A stretch of DNA of 11,960 bases from the NCBI GenBank assembly GCA_913040875.1, contig CAJWHX010000062.1:1-11960 (forward strand). The letters are read 5' to 3'. Positions 5,212 through 11,960 of this stretch are shown here, piece by piece. The translations under genes were made by a program, and so were the position numbers. This DNA is from an uncultured Pseudomonadota bacterium. Lineage in GTDB: Bacteria; Myxococcota; UBA796. Each line of letters starts with the position of its first letter. Position 1 is the first letter of the stretch. Under the pieces are notes generated by a model. That model was given only the letters and a program-made list of their open reading frames with translations, made no database searches and had not been told where the DNA came from.

Positions 5212-6129
5212 ATGGAACTTTCATTTTGTGTACATTGCAACCATGCAATCCTAGATACGACTTTTTGCCCGCACTGTAATTCTACCCAGCCAACCAGGGG
5301 TACAATCCGGTCGACGGGGATTTTGATGACCGCCTTTTTGGGTCTTGGTGTGATGGCTTGTGGTGATGAGTCGACAGTTGAGGAGCCGAATGACGCCCAG
5401 CCAGAAGTCGCCCTTGTAGACAATGCCAATATTGATAAGGGTGATAAGGGTGAGAACAGTGCACCTGAGAAATCGGACGCAACAGATCCAGAGAAGGACA
5501 CAGAACCGTTTGCGGAAAAAGATTCTGAGAAGGATGCTCCAACGCCTTTACATGAACTCATCGGGTCAACTGGTGCAGATGAACCTTCTGATATTCTTTG
5601 GGGTCATGACATAGATAAGGATTCTGAAGACCTTGAAGAAATCTTGAAAGAGAAACAGCCAGCAGAGGCGGCTCCCGTTAAGGTTCCCGGTGGTGGGTTG
5701 ACTGGATTGACGATGGATAGCCCAGGAAGACCTGTTGGTGCGAAGTACGGTATTCCGTCTGTCTCCAATGGAGTGGGTGGTCCACCGCGTGGTCCAAAGG
5801 GTAGGGTTCGGATCGGGGCTGTGTCGACTGACGATTGTGATTCGACCCATACCCAAAAAATCTTTCGAAAGTACAGCAGTCAGCTTCGGACATGCTATGA
5901 CTTTCAATTGAAACAAGCGCCCACATTAGAGACGACTATTGATGTGGAGATTGATATATCGAAGGGTAGAGTCTCTGCGGTCTCTATTGAGCGGAATGAG
6001 GCTACTGGGGATGCGTCTGGATCAGAGCCACTTGGTCAATGTGTGCAGAAAAGAATGAAACGGTGGAAGTTTCCACAAGACTGTACCGGTACCGTTCAAG
6101 GGACCTTTTCTTTCAAGACTAAGAAGTGA
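5212..6129 (+). CDS. Zinc-ribbon, membrane-anchored AgmX/PglI C-terminal (TonB-like) domain protein
   Basis: 305 aa. The N-terminus is a four-Cys zinc ribbon (C6-x2-C9 and C19-x2-C22), followed by a short hydrophobic segment (about 35-50), a long acidic Asp/Glu/Lys/Pro-rich linker (52-195) and a C-terminal domain (about 205-305). That domain has the pattern of AgmX/PglI C-terminal domains: paired RTCYDFQL and CVQKRMKRWKFP with a VEIDISKGRVSAVSI strand segment between them, ending in TFSFK. This TonB-C-like fold is widespread in Myxococcota and relatives; AgmX and PglI are gliding-motility proteins of Myxococcus xanthus. The likely topology is a cytoplasmic zinc ribbon with a periplasmic linker and C-domain. 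VMAC (47-50) could be a lipobox if translation began at ATG 5326 (SD GGGGA 5316-5320), but the well-formed zinc ribbon argues that ATG 5212 is used at least part of the time. Confidence 0.82.
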   Translation: MELSFCVHCNHAILDTTFCPHCNSTQPTRGTIRSTGILMTAFLGLGVMACGDESTVEEPNDAQPEVALVDNANIDKGDKGENSAPEKSDATDPEKDTEPFAEKDSEKDAPTPLHELIGSTGADEPSDILWGHDIDKDSEDLEEILKEKQPAEAAPVKVPGGGLTGLTMDSPGRPVGAKYGIPSVSNGVGGPPRGPKGRVRIGAVSTDDCDSTHTQKIFRKYSSQLRTCYDFQLKQAPTLETTIDVEIDISKGRVSAVSIERNEATGDASGSEPLGQCVQKRMKRWKFPQDCTGTVQGTFSFKTKK

Positions 6130-6146
6130 TTCCGGCTTCAATATAT

Positions 6147-6176
6147 AAGGGCATCAAAATAAAGGGCATCAAAATA
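6147..6176. repeat. 15-bp tandem direct repeat, two copies
   Basis: AAGGGCATCAAAATA occurs at 6147-6161 and again, without gap, at 6162-6176, followed by AAGG. It lies between two convergent genes, and the second copy contains the stop codon (TGA, read on the minus strand at 6171-6169) and last codons of the lipoprotein gene. It is probably a slippage duplication; a one-copy version would change the untranslated region only. Confidence 0.9.
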
Positions 6177-6591
6177 AAGGATTGATCACGAAGAGCATCC
6201 CCTCGGTATGGAGTACTCGATGTGTGCCAGATGGATTCTTTCGCTTGTCGATGTAGGAGATCGGTATCGATGGAATGGTTTGCCATACAAGACCGGTTGG
6301 CTCCAACTCGTAAGTCTTCGAGGTGAGTGAACTGCCATCACTCGCTCCACCACCACCAAATCCAAGAGCCTTTACATCGAATGACCCTAGCGTAGAACTA
6401 TGCGTGGGAATTGTGACCTCGACATCGGATGGGGCTTCAACCGTGATGTCCATGTTTACAAACCATCCACTTGGATTTGATTTGGGTGTCATGATCACGG
6501 TTGCGTAGATGAAGTCGACTTCGGAATGAGTTTCAACGAACTCATGTTCGGAGACACATCCCACCAATCCCAGCATCATCCACGCAATCAT
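6169..6591 (-). CDS. Putative lipoprotein of unknown function
   Basis: 140 aa from ATG 6591; an in-frame TTG 6597 would add two residues. A very short signal sequence (MIAWMMLGLVGC) ends in a lipobox, LVGC, with Cys12 as the expected lipidation site. The rest has beta-strand-like character, with a Gly-rich turn (GFGGGGASDGSS) and no recognised domain. It starts 17 nt after the stop of the MotA/TolQ-like gene and is probably cotranscribed with it. The missing basic residue in the n-region is unusual for lipoprotein signals, but similar short signals recur in this window. The function is unknown; a role with the upstream channel subunit is only a guess from position. Confidence 0.72.
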   Translation of the reverse strand: MIAWMMLGLVGCVSEHEFVETHSEVDFIYATVIMTPKSNPSGWFVNMDITVEAPSDVEVTIPTHSSTLGSFDVKALGFGGGGASDGSSLTSKTYELEPTGLVWQTIPSIPISYIDKRKNPSGTHRVLHTEGMLFVINPLF

Positions 6592-6608
6592 ACCCAAGCA
6601 CTCATTGA

Positions 6609-7175
6609 TTAGCTAAAGTCAGCATGTGAGAGCAGCATCAGAAAGAAGGTCGACATCAGGATAAACAATGTAAACAAACTAAAATATATCGTTGTATGTC
6701 CGCGATTCGAACGGATAATCTTTGATTCTGTCCGTGTGATAAAGGACGTCGCCATCGACTTGAATACAAACTCTCCTAAGATGATGCCGTAAAAGAGCGT
6801 GAGTAATGCGACTGCCATCGCCGGTCCAATCGCAGTTGGGTCATCCATATTGCTGAGCATCTTTATTAGTCCAATCAAGTTGCCATACATTCCAGACGCG
6901 ACAGCAAGTTGAGAGAGCCTCATAAAGACTTCATACCCCAGTACCGCTCTGTCCTCATCGATGTCCTCTGTAGACAACGCATCGAAAAATGCTTGCTTGG
7001 TAACGGCTAATGGAAATGCCCAGAGGGCTCCAGCGACGACCATCCCCCATACGATATAAATGGATGGTGGATCAATGAAAGAAGCAAGCCCCTCGAAACC
7101 GTCATGACCCCATGTAATTCCTGCTATGGACAATGCACCGAACAATGTCACTGAGATGATAATTCGTAGATTCAT
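6609..7175 (-). CDS. MotA/TolQ/ExbB-like proton channel family protein
   Basis: 188 aa from ATG 7175, chosen over an upstream in-frame start at 7205 because a strong AAGGAGGG lies 6 nt before it. Membrane segments are at about 4-22, 38-57, 115-137 and 160-182, with a cytoplasmic stretch between the second and third. The segment around 111-136 (DDPTAIGPAMAVALL, then FYG) resembles the MotA/TolQ/ExbB third helix, which lines the ion channel of proton-driven motors. It is short for MotA and has no MotB/ExbD/TolR-like partner next to it. The partner may be elsewhere, or the OmpA-domain or AgmX-type proteins nearby may interact with such a complex (inference). It is followed in the same direction by a lipoprotein gene and lies 50 nt downstream of the SDR gene. 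Confidence 0.7.
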   Translation of the reverse strand: MNLRIIISVTLFGALSIAGITWGHDGFEGLASFIDPPSIYIVWGMVVAGALWAFPLAVTKQAFFDALSTEDIDEDRAVLGYEVFMRLSQLAVASGMYGNLIGLIKMLSNMDDPTAIGPAMAVALLTLFYGIILGEFVFKSMATSFITRTESKIIRSNRGHTTIYFSLFTLFILMSTFFLMLLSHADFS

Positions 7176-7225
7176 ACAACCCTCCTTGGATACACAATTG
7201 TACAACGACCGGAGTGCAGATTTCT

Positions 7226-8236
7226 TTAAATTATGAATTCTTTGCCAATCGCCTCTGTGCTTTTACTCCAAAGGAGTTCCCGAGTTTCTGGATTGTTGTA
7301 CTGCTTCTCCAACGCGAAGGGGTTAGTCTGACCTTTTGATGCGATTGGGATGGATCCAGGTCCCCAAAAGTCTCCTGATTGAGCATCTGGTAGGATGGCG
7401 CAACTTAGAAGACTGAGTGCACCGTCTTCTTCACTTTGGGAGAAAAGCTTGGCTAGGAAAGACACCAATGGGGCGATGAACAGTCCGCCTCGTTTGTCGG
7501 TATTCGTGTGCAGTTCGGTATTTGCCCAGCCCGGGTGTGCAACGAGAGCCTTGACCTTCGATTCTTTGGCTTGCAACTTTTCATGCAGCGCGGCTGTAAA
7601 GGCAGCGTTCGCCAATTTGGTTTGTCCATATCGAACCCATCGACCACCGCCGGTGATTCCCAAGCTGTCCCCGCCAAGATTGCCACCGTTTTTCTCCAGA
7701 TATTTCGCCTTGAGTTTCCACACAGACTTACGGGCAATACTGGAATGGTTGACGATTCTAGCCTCACCATGGATTTCAGTACCCCTCTCGAGCAGAGGAA
7801 AGAGTTCGCGGGTCAATAAAAAGTGCGATAGGTGGTTGGTCTGCATTTGCGTGTCAAAACCGTCGACGGTGGCCTCATCAGGCATTGCCATGATACCGGC
7901 ATTGTTGATGAGGGCGTAGATGCCTTCGGAACACAATTCTTGGAGCTGATCTGCAGCCGATTGTACAGATACGAAGGATTGTAAATCACATTCGACTGTT
8001 TGTATATCCGCATTGGGGTACGCAACCGAGATCTCCTGTTGAGCTTTTTCAGAACGAGATGATTGTCGATTCAACATTATCACTCGTCCCCATTTTGACG
8101 CAATGGTATGCGCTGTGACCTTTCCTGTACCGCTTGTTGTTCCTGTGATGACAAAGGTCTTTTCGGATAGGTCAGGAACCTTTTGCAAGAATGTCGGATA
8201 GTACTTTGATGCAAAGGAGGGTTTGTTGTAGGGCAT
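7226..8236 (-). CDS. Short-chain dehydrogenase/reductase (retinol-dehydrogenase-like SDR)
   Basis: 336 aa with a complete classical SDR core. It has the nucleotide-binding TGTTSGTG (31-38), D84 of the CDL motif, NNAG (111-114), structural N134, and the catalytic Ser165/166, Tyr203 and Lys207 (YGQTK). The extra ~20 residues before the Rossmann fold and the insert before the catalytic Tyr fit the retinol dehydrogenase/WW-domain oxidoreductase-like subgroup, which uses NAD(P)(H) on hydrophobic alcohols or ketones. ATG 8236 is preceded by AAGGA with 8-nt spacing. The substrate is unknown. It may be cotranscribed with the channel and lipoprotein genes downstream, but with a 50-nt gap that is uncertain. 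Confidence 0.92.
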   Translation of the reverse strand: MPYNKPSFASKYYPTFLQKVPDLSEKTFVITGTTSGTGKVTAHTIASKWGRVIMLNRQSSRSEKAQQEISVAYPNADIQTVECDLQSFVSVQSAADQLQELCSEGIYALINNAGIMAMPDEATVDGFDTQMQTNHLSHFLLTRELFPLLERGTEIHGEARIVNHSSIARKSVWKLKAKYLEKNGGNLGGDSLGITGGGRWVRYGQTKLANAAFTAALHEKLQAKESKVKALVAHPGWANTELHTNTDKRGGLFIAPLVSFLAKLFSQSEEDGALSLLSCAILPDAQSGDFWGPGSIPIASKGQTNPFALEKQYNNPETRELLWSKSTEAIGKEFII

Positions 8237-8477
8237 GACGAGTTCCTTCTAATATTTAGGGTCTATCTGAACTGTTGCTGTTTTGCCAATCCTCGGAGAA
8301 CTCTACAGGGCATTATTTGTTGGGTTGATTCCTATATACCACTTTCCGTCGTGTTGGTTCATTCTTTTCAGAAGCAAGTGGCATTGCATTCGGTTGTTGA
8401 ATCTTCCTTTCATGATGGGACTGCGATCGCGATGGGTTTTCCTTTCTTTCAAGTCCTCTTTGAAAATACCATGAATT

Positions 8478-9038
8478 TTACAGTGAAGACCGTCGTCTTT
8501 TAAAAAGGAGATAACAGGCTACACCCACTATCAAATATTCAAATACTGATGACCAATGCAACAATACGTTAAGCACCCATCCTTCCAGTTTCATCCCAAA
8601 AAGTTCAAAATAGACCTTGTAAGGATCTACGATTCTTGGAATCGCATCCTTATCTACAATATGAATCAAATTTTCTTCGACTGCTTCGACGAAGGGGAAC
8701 ATCCATAGGATGCCAGATACTACAGTGTCCAAGACCGCATGCACCATCAAAGAAACCCACAGTGTCAGGGCTAGATTACCAATATATCTAAAGGATGAAA
8801 ACACTCTGCCAAGGATGACGAGTGGAAGAAGGGTACAATAATATGCCGGTATGTGCGATACAAATAGATGATGGTCGGAAGTTCGATCTACCCAGTAAAA
8901 ATACAACATGTCCAGATCAGGTAAAACCGAACCGATGAGGGAAACTTGCATAATTCTTTTTTGACGTATAGCAGAACTTTCTATTTTTTCTAAAAGTCGA
9001 CCGATGATGTACCCAGCTGGCAAATGAGCGATGATCAT
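8478..9038 (-). CDS. YdjM-like metal-dependent hydrolase family membrane protein
   Basis: 186 aa, about four hydrophobic segments (65-79, 85-101, 104-115 and 165-180). Conserved features of the YdjM/LexA-regulated membrane-bound hydrolase family are visible: an N-terminal AHLPAGY, GSVLPDLDMLYFY with Asp41/Asp43 in the PDxD pattern, HHLFVSH (56-62), and HAVLD (100-104). The His/Asp residues are expected to bind a metal at the membrane face. The biochemical role of the family is poorly defined; E. coli YdjM is SOS-induced. ATG 9038 has AGGAA 7 nt upstream, and the gene begins 21 nt after the response-regulator stop, so it is probably the last gene of a four-gene operon. Confidence 0.8.
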   Translation of the reverse strand: MIIAHLPAGYIIGRLLEKIESSAIRQKRIMQVSLIGSVLPDLDMLYFYWVDRTSDHHLFVSHIPAYYCTLLPLVILGRVFSSFRYIGNLALTLWVSLMVHAVLDTVVSGILWMFPFVEAVEENLIHIVDKDAIPRIVDPYKVYFELFGMKLEGWVLNVLLHWSSVFEYLIVGVACYLLFKRRRSSL

Positions 9039-9059
9039 TCCATTATTCCTAAACTAAGA

Positions 9060-9734
9060 TTACTGCACAAAGCGGTATCCGACTCCATGAACCGTGATGA
9101 TGTATCGAGGGCGAGCTGGATTGAGTTCCATCTTTTTACGGAGCTTCAAGATTTGATTGTCCACCGTTCTTGTTTGCATCGTCGGTGCGTAGCCCCATAC
9201 TTGCTCCAGGAGCTCCTGTCGAGAGACATCTTGACCGGGTCGCTGAATGAGGTATTGCAAAACGGCATTTTCATGCGTGGTGAGGTGCGTCTCCATAGCG
9301 CCGCGTCTCAATACTTGATGTTGTAGATCGATGGTGAGACCGTCAATTTGTATGGTTGTGAGTTCAGTCGGTTCTTCTCTACGCAGTCTGGCGCGAATTC
9401 TAGCCAACAGAACAGTCAGCTGAAAGGGTTTGGCAACATAGTCATCCGCTCCAACATCCAAGCCCTGTACAAGATCTTGACTGGTGCTTTTGGCTGACAC
9501 CATAATAACAGGGCGGTTCGCCTCTTCTGTTTTGAAGCGCTTTAGCAACTCGATCCCGCTCATTCCTGGCAGCATCCAATCTAGAATGGCTAGGTCCCAT
9601 GGGGTGTCATCAGCCAAGCAATCTTCAGCAGATAGATAATGACTGACATCATATCCATCTTTTCTCAATGCCGTCTGGATACCGAAGGCAATGGTTTCGT
9701 CGTCTTCCACCAATATGATTCGTTTTGTTGTCAT
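9060..9734 (-). CDS. OmpR/PhoB-family response regulator
   Basis: 224 aa, a full-length two-domain regulator. The receiver domain (5-118) has the acidic pair Asp11/Asp12 in LVEDDE, phospho-acceptor Asp52 in LDWMLPG, Ser80 and Lys102 (KPF). The C-terminal winged helix (about 128-224) has the usual TRTVDNQILKLRKKME recognition helix region and the closing VHGVGYRFV wing. It should act as a phosphorylation-controlled transcription factor. No histidine kinase is encoded in the window, so it is an orphan locally. The gap to the upstream lipoprotein gene is 28 nt and to the downstream YdjM-like gene 21 nt, suggesting cotranscription and possible autoregulation at the promoter before 10942. Confidence 0.95.
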   Translation of the reverse strand: MTTKRIILVEDDETIAFGIQTALRKDGYDVSHYLSAEDCLADDTPWDLAILDWMLPGMSGIELLKRFKTEEANRPVIMVSAKSTSQDLVQGLDVGADDYVAKPFQLTVLLARIRARLRREEPTELTTIQIDGLTIDLQHQVLRRGAMETHLTTHENAVLQYLIQRPGQDVSRQELLEQVWGYAPTMQTRTVDNQILKLRKKMELNPARPRYIITVHGVGYRFVQ

Positions 9735-9762
9735 GTCACTCTCACAAATACACCGGATTGAC

Positions 9763-10314
9763 TCAATACCATTGGCACTGCGGGTCGCTCAGATACTGCA
9801 ATTCTGTAGCGGTATGGGTGCCGGTGGCAAACTGATTTCCAGATTCATGGAAGAACCAATTGGCAGTACCGTCATCTAAGGTTTGAATGTCATAGCTTAC
9901 AATGTAGGACTCATAGTCTTGTTGAAGACCTTCAGGACAGTCCGATTCAGAGTCAATCATTGTTGCTGCGATATCGATCGATATGTCACAGATGGAGCAT
10001 CCCAGAGGCTCACCGGTGCTTCCAGAGACAGATATGGCTATCGTACAATCATCTTCACCGAGGTCTTTCCACGTTTCATTGGCGATGAAATGTACATGTT
10101 CCAATCCACTGATGGTTCCACCATTTCGTACCATGGTACCGGAGAAGTATACAGCAGCTCCGGGTACGTCCGTCCCGTTGACATCTTGACATCCGTCGTT
10201 GTATAAGGTTGAGGCATCGACATGACTGTCTGTCGGGGTGGCTATGGTGCCATCTTTATCGGTGTCAGCGTCACCACATGCAATTAAAAGGAGTGTGAGG
10301 GAAATTAAACGCAT
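9763..10314 (-). CDS. Cys-rich lipoprotein, paralogue of the upstream gene
   Basis: 183 aa. A 13-residue signal (MRLISLTLLLIAC) ends in lipobox LIAC. After a short acidic linker, the mature domain aligns by eye over its length with the protein at 10343-10942. Shared features are GAA-x-YF-x-G, FAN/IAN-x2-W, DCT, C-x2-CD, S-x-CP, YDI, DDGT, SG-x6-GTH/GYH and a terminal C-x-W-aromatic. The conserved cysteines suggest disulfides in an exported domain. The family is not recognised; it appears to be a beta-rich surface or periplasmic lipoprotein. ATG 10314 has a GGAG about 8 nt upstream and lies 28 nt after the stop of its paralogue. Confidence 0.78.
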   Translation of the reverse strand: MRLISLTLLLIACGDADTDKDGTIATPTDSHVDASTLYNDGCQDVNGTDVPGAAVYFSGTMVRNGGTISGLEHVHFIANETWKDLGEDDCTIAISVSGSTGEPLGCSICDISIDIAATMIDSESDCPEGLQQDYESYIVSYDIQTLDDGTANWFFHESGNQFATGTHTATELQYLSDPQCQWY

Positions 10315-10342
10315 CGTTGAGTCTCCAAAGAGTTGGGGTCTA

Positions 10343-10942
10343 TTAAAACCATCGACAGGACATGTCTGTTACATAACGGATTGTGCCATCGTTGTGGTAG
10401 CCTTCTCCAACTCGCTTTCCAGATCTGGAAAAGTAAATGTCAACGGTACCGTCATCTTTGAGATCGATATCATATCCAATTTGTTGTCCAGTTTCGCCTT
10501 TTGTCAGGTCCTTAGGGCAATTTGAGCCTGTTATATCCAGCTGATTCGTCAGAGACACTCCAAAATCACACCGACCGCAGGCGCCAATGCCAGTCTTCGA
10601 TCCGGTTAGTGACCATCGAACAGTACAATCTCCACCATTGGTTGCAGCCCACTTCTTGTTCGCAAATAGAACCCATTCTTCCTCACCACGTACAGAACCA
10701 TCCGTTATGTTGAGTTCTCCGACAAAATATGATGCTGCACCCATGACGCCAGGGCCATTGTCACACCCTTCTTTTGACAGTCCCTTCTTTAAATCGGGGA
10801 GGGGGTCTTTCGTTTTTGCAGTGCTATTGGAATCAGCAGTGGGAGCAGGAGCCGCTTCAGGAGGCGTTATCTGTGGTGTTGGTTCAGCATTGGATGAGCA
10901 AGCCATTCCAAATACATACAAGGTGCTGAGAATAAATGTCAT
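10343..10942 (-). CDS. Cys-rich lipoprotein, first gene of the operon
   Basis: 199 aa from ATG 10942, chosen because GGAG lies 7 nt upstream and because it places a lipoprotein signal (MTFILSTLYVFGMAC, lipobox GMAC) at the N-terminus; the frame is open to 10981. A Pro/Ala/Thr-rich linker (about 19-50) follows, then the same Cys-rich domain as in the next gene (GAASYFVG, DCT, CGRCD, NCP, YDI, DDGT, terminal CRWF). Tandem position and full-domain similarity indicate duplication. The longer linker may place this copy further from the membrane. The function is unknown. Confidence 0.78.
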   Translation of the reverse strand: MTFILSTLYVFGMACSSNAEPTPQITPPEAAPAPTADSNSTAKTKDPLPDLKKGLSKEGCDNGPGVMGAASYFVGELNITDGSVRGEEEWVLFANKKWAATNGGDCTVRWSLTGSKTGIGACGRCDFGVSLTNQLDITGSNCPKDLTKGETGQQIGYDIDLKDDGTVDIYFSRSGKRVGEGYHNDGTIRYVTDMSCRWF

Positions 10943-10966
10943 GTAAACTCCGTATTTGTTGGTAAG

Positions 10967-10972
10967 AGTATA
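10967..10972 (-). promoter_or_regulatory. Candidate -10 box for the lipoprotein/response-regulator operon
   Basis: On the minus strand TATACT (10972-10967) lies 24 bases before ATG 10942, a good distance for a short leader carrying the GGAG site. No convincing -35 box is present at 16-18 bp, so an activator, such as the operon's own response regulator, may be needed (inference). Confidence 0.35.
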
Positions 10973-11014
10973 CCACAACACCGATTGTATTTTTCATCAA
11001 ATGGAACTCAAATA

Positions 11015-11044
11015 TTGAACGGAGGTGTCTAAGTGGGGTATAAT
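11015..11044 (+). promoter_or_regulatory. Sigma70-type promoter for the OmpA-domain gene
   Basis: TTGAAC (11015-11020) and a consensus TATAAT (11039-11044), spaced 18 bp, lie upstream of a GGAGGA ribosome-binding site (11065-11070) and ATG 11074. The predicted leader is about 22 nt. Confidence 0.65.
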
Positions 11045-11073
11045 TTTCGACAGAACCCGTGTGTGGAGGATTG

Positions 11074-11960
11074 ATGTTTTCGATTTTGAGTAGTGCGCTT
11101 TTATCTGTGGCGATGGCAAATGATCTAGACATTGGCTATGACGCGGTCATTTCCAAAGGGATGTCTCCGACGCTCTATATTACTCCATCTGCAGATATTA
11201 AAGAGATCAAGGTTGGAATTGACGCCAATGGTAAGCATTATGATTTCGTAAAGACTCGAGAACCTGCAGGTCAGGAATTGTCTTTTACGTGGAAAGCTGA
11301 TCCGAAGGCAACCATGGTGAATGCAGAGATCTATGCCGTGTTTGCAGATGGGTATGTTGCTGAAGCCGTGATGCCGATGGAGTTTTCCTACGGGGCTGGT
11401 CTCACGGTAGACTACAGTTCAGTCAAGGCGGATCGCAAATCAGAAGAAATTTCCGTACGGGTCTCTCAGCATGTAGCAACAGCAGAAATCATCGCTTATG
11501 GTGCTGAGAAGAAGGTGCTTGATCAGCAAATTGTCACCATCGACGCAGGCCCTGGAGAGATATCCTTGCCATGGCTGGGTGGTGTTCGAGATACTGTGTT
11601 GATTGATGTGACACTCCGAAATCCAGATTCATTCGCAGGGTTTACATATTCTCCTTGGTACTTGGATATTCCACATCAAGATGTTCTCTTTGATAGCAAT
11701 GCCTATGTGATCGGTGAAAGTGAAGAATGGAAACTCGAGTCCACATTGGAAGATCTGCAGGAGGTGCTGCGCAAATATGGGTCCGTAGTGCCTGTAAAAC
11801 TGTATATTGCAGGGTGTACAGATACAGTAGGGGATGGTGCACACAACAAGAAGTTGTCCATTCAGCGCGCGAAGGCGATTTCAGATTGGCTCCGTGGGCA
11901 TGGATATGATGCTCCGATTTACTATTATGGTTTTGGAGAGTCTCTATTGGCTGTCAAAAC
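11074..11960 (+). CDS. Secreted protein with C-terminal OmpA-like peptidoglycan-binding domain, 3' partial
   Basis: 295 complete codons are in the window and the frame is open at the right edge. A GGAGGA site precedes ATG 11074. Residues 1-15 (MFSILSSALLSVAMA) look like a Sec signal with an AMA cleavage site. Residues 16 to ~205 are a beta-rich region of unknown family, with a possible duplicated beta-sandwich arrangement. From about 215 the OmpA-like fold is clear: VKLYIAGCTDTVGD, then N-x3-LS-x2-RAKAISDWLRGHG and YYYGFGES, matching the G-x-TD...N...LS..RA...L...G pattern that binds diaminopimelate in peptidoglycan. The Asp of TD and the Arg of RA are both present. It is probably periplasmic and tethers an envelope function to the cell wall. 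It is divergent from the lipoprotein operon. Confidence 0.87.
   Translation, partial: MFSILSSALLSVAMANDLDIGYDAVISKGMSPTLYITPSADIKEIKVGIDANGKHYDFVKTREPAGQELSFTWKADPKATMVNAEIYAVFADGYVAEAVMPMEFSYGAGLTVDYSSVKADRKSEEISVRVSQHVATAEIIAYGAEKKVLDQQIVTIDAGPGEISLPWLGGVRDTVLIDVTLRNPDSFAGFTYSPWYLDIPHQDVLFDSNAYVIGESEEWKLESTLEDLQEVLRKYGSVVPVKLYIAGCTDTVGDGAHNKKLSIQRAKAISDWLRGHGYDAPIYYYGFGESLLAVK

Noticed and set aside
8237..8477. 63-codon plus-strand frame (TTG 8283 to 8474) between the SDR and YdjM-like genes
   Set aside because: It uses many rare codons, has no Shine-Dalgarno, and its hydrophobic composition is typical of T-rich DNA. The 241-bp gap more likely holds the SDR promoter, though no clear boxes were found.

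Overview
The clearest content of this window is a complete diversity-generating retroelement (DGR) at its left end (about 1-2705, all on the + strand). The order is: 3' end of a target gene carrying the variable repeat (VR, 50-166), an HRDC-domain accessory gene, an Avd-type accessory gene, a DGR reverse transcriptase, and the template repeat (TR, 2508-2624), which begins on the first base after the RT stop codon. Aligning VR to TR by eye over 117 bp gives 18 substitutions. All 18 fall on TR adenines (7 A>C, 6 A>T, 5 A>G), and none falls on the 79 non-adenine positions. That pattern is the hallmark of adenine-specific mutagenic retrohoming. The target protein ends in an FGE-sulfatase/C-type-lectin-fold tail (RGGSW...GFR).

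After the DGR comes a convergent Rpn-type PD-(D/E)XK nuclease/transposase gene (2850-3995, -), a 326-bp gap with small direct repeats, and a sterol-desaturase/fatty-acid-hydroxylase membrane enzyme (4322-5056, -). Divergent from that enzyme is a zinc-ribbon, membrane-anchored AgmX/PglI C-terminal-domain protein (5212-6129, +), which may be expressed from a leaderless transcript.

The region 6169-8236 (-) holds a short-chain dehydrogenase, an orphan MotA/TolQ/ExbB-like channel subunit and a small lipoprotein. The region 8478-10942 (-) looks like one operon: two paralogous Cys-rich lipoproteins, an OmpR-type response regulator and a YdjM-like membrane protein, with gaps of 21-28 nt. At the right edge a divergent gene (11074 onward, +) encodes a secreted protein with an OmpA-like peptidoglycan-binding domain and runs off the window. 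It has a near-consensus promoter.

The host looks like a Gram-negative bacterium of deltaproteobacterial/Myxococcota type. The reasons are the AgmX/PglI-domain protein, several lipoproteins with very short signal peptides, the OmpA-like protein and the TolQ/MotA-like channel. This is an inference from protein families, not a taxonomic assignment. Base composition is moderate to slightly AT-rich by eye and was not computed. No rRNA, tRNA, CRISPR array or insertion-sequence ends were seen.

Within the DGR, the RT and Avd should copy the TR-containing RNA into adenine-mutated cDNA, which replaces VR and rewrites the ligand-binding face of the target protein. HRDC is a nucleic-acid-binding accessory. 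Hairpins just after VR and a predicted fold just after TR are plausible cis elements.
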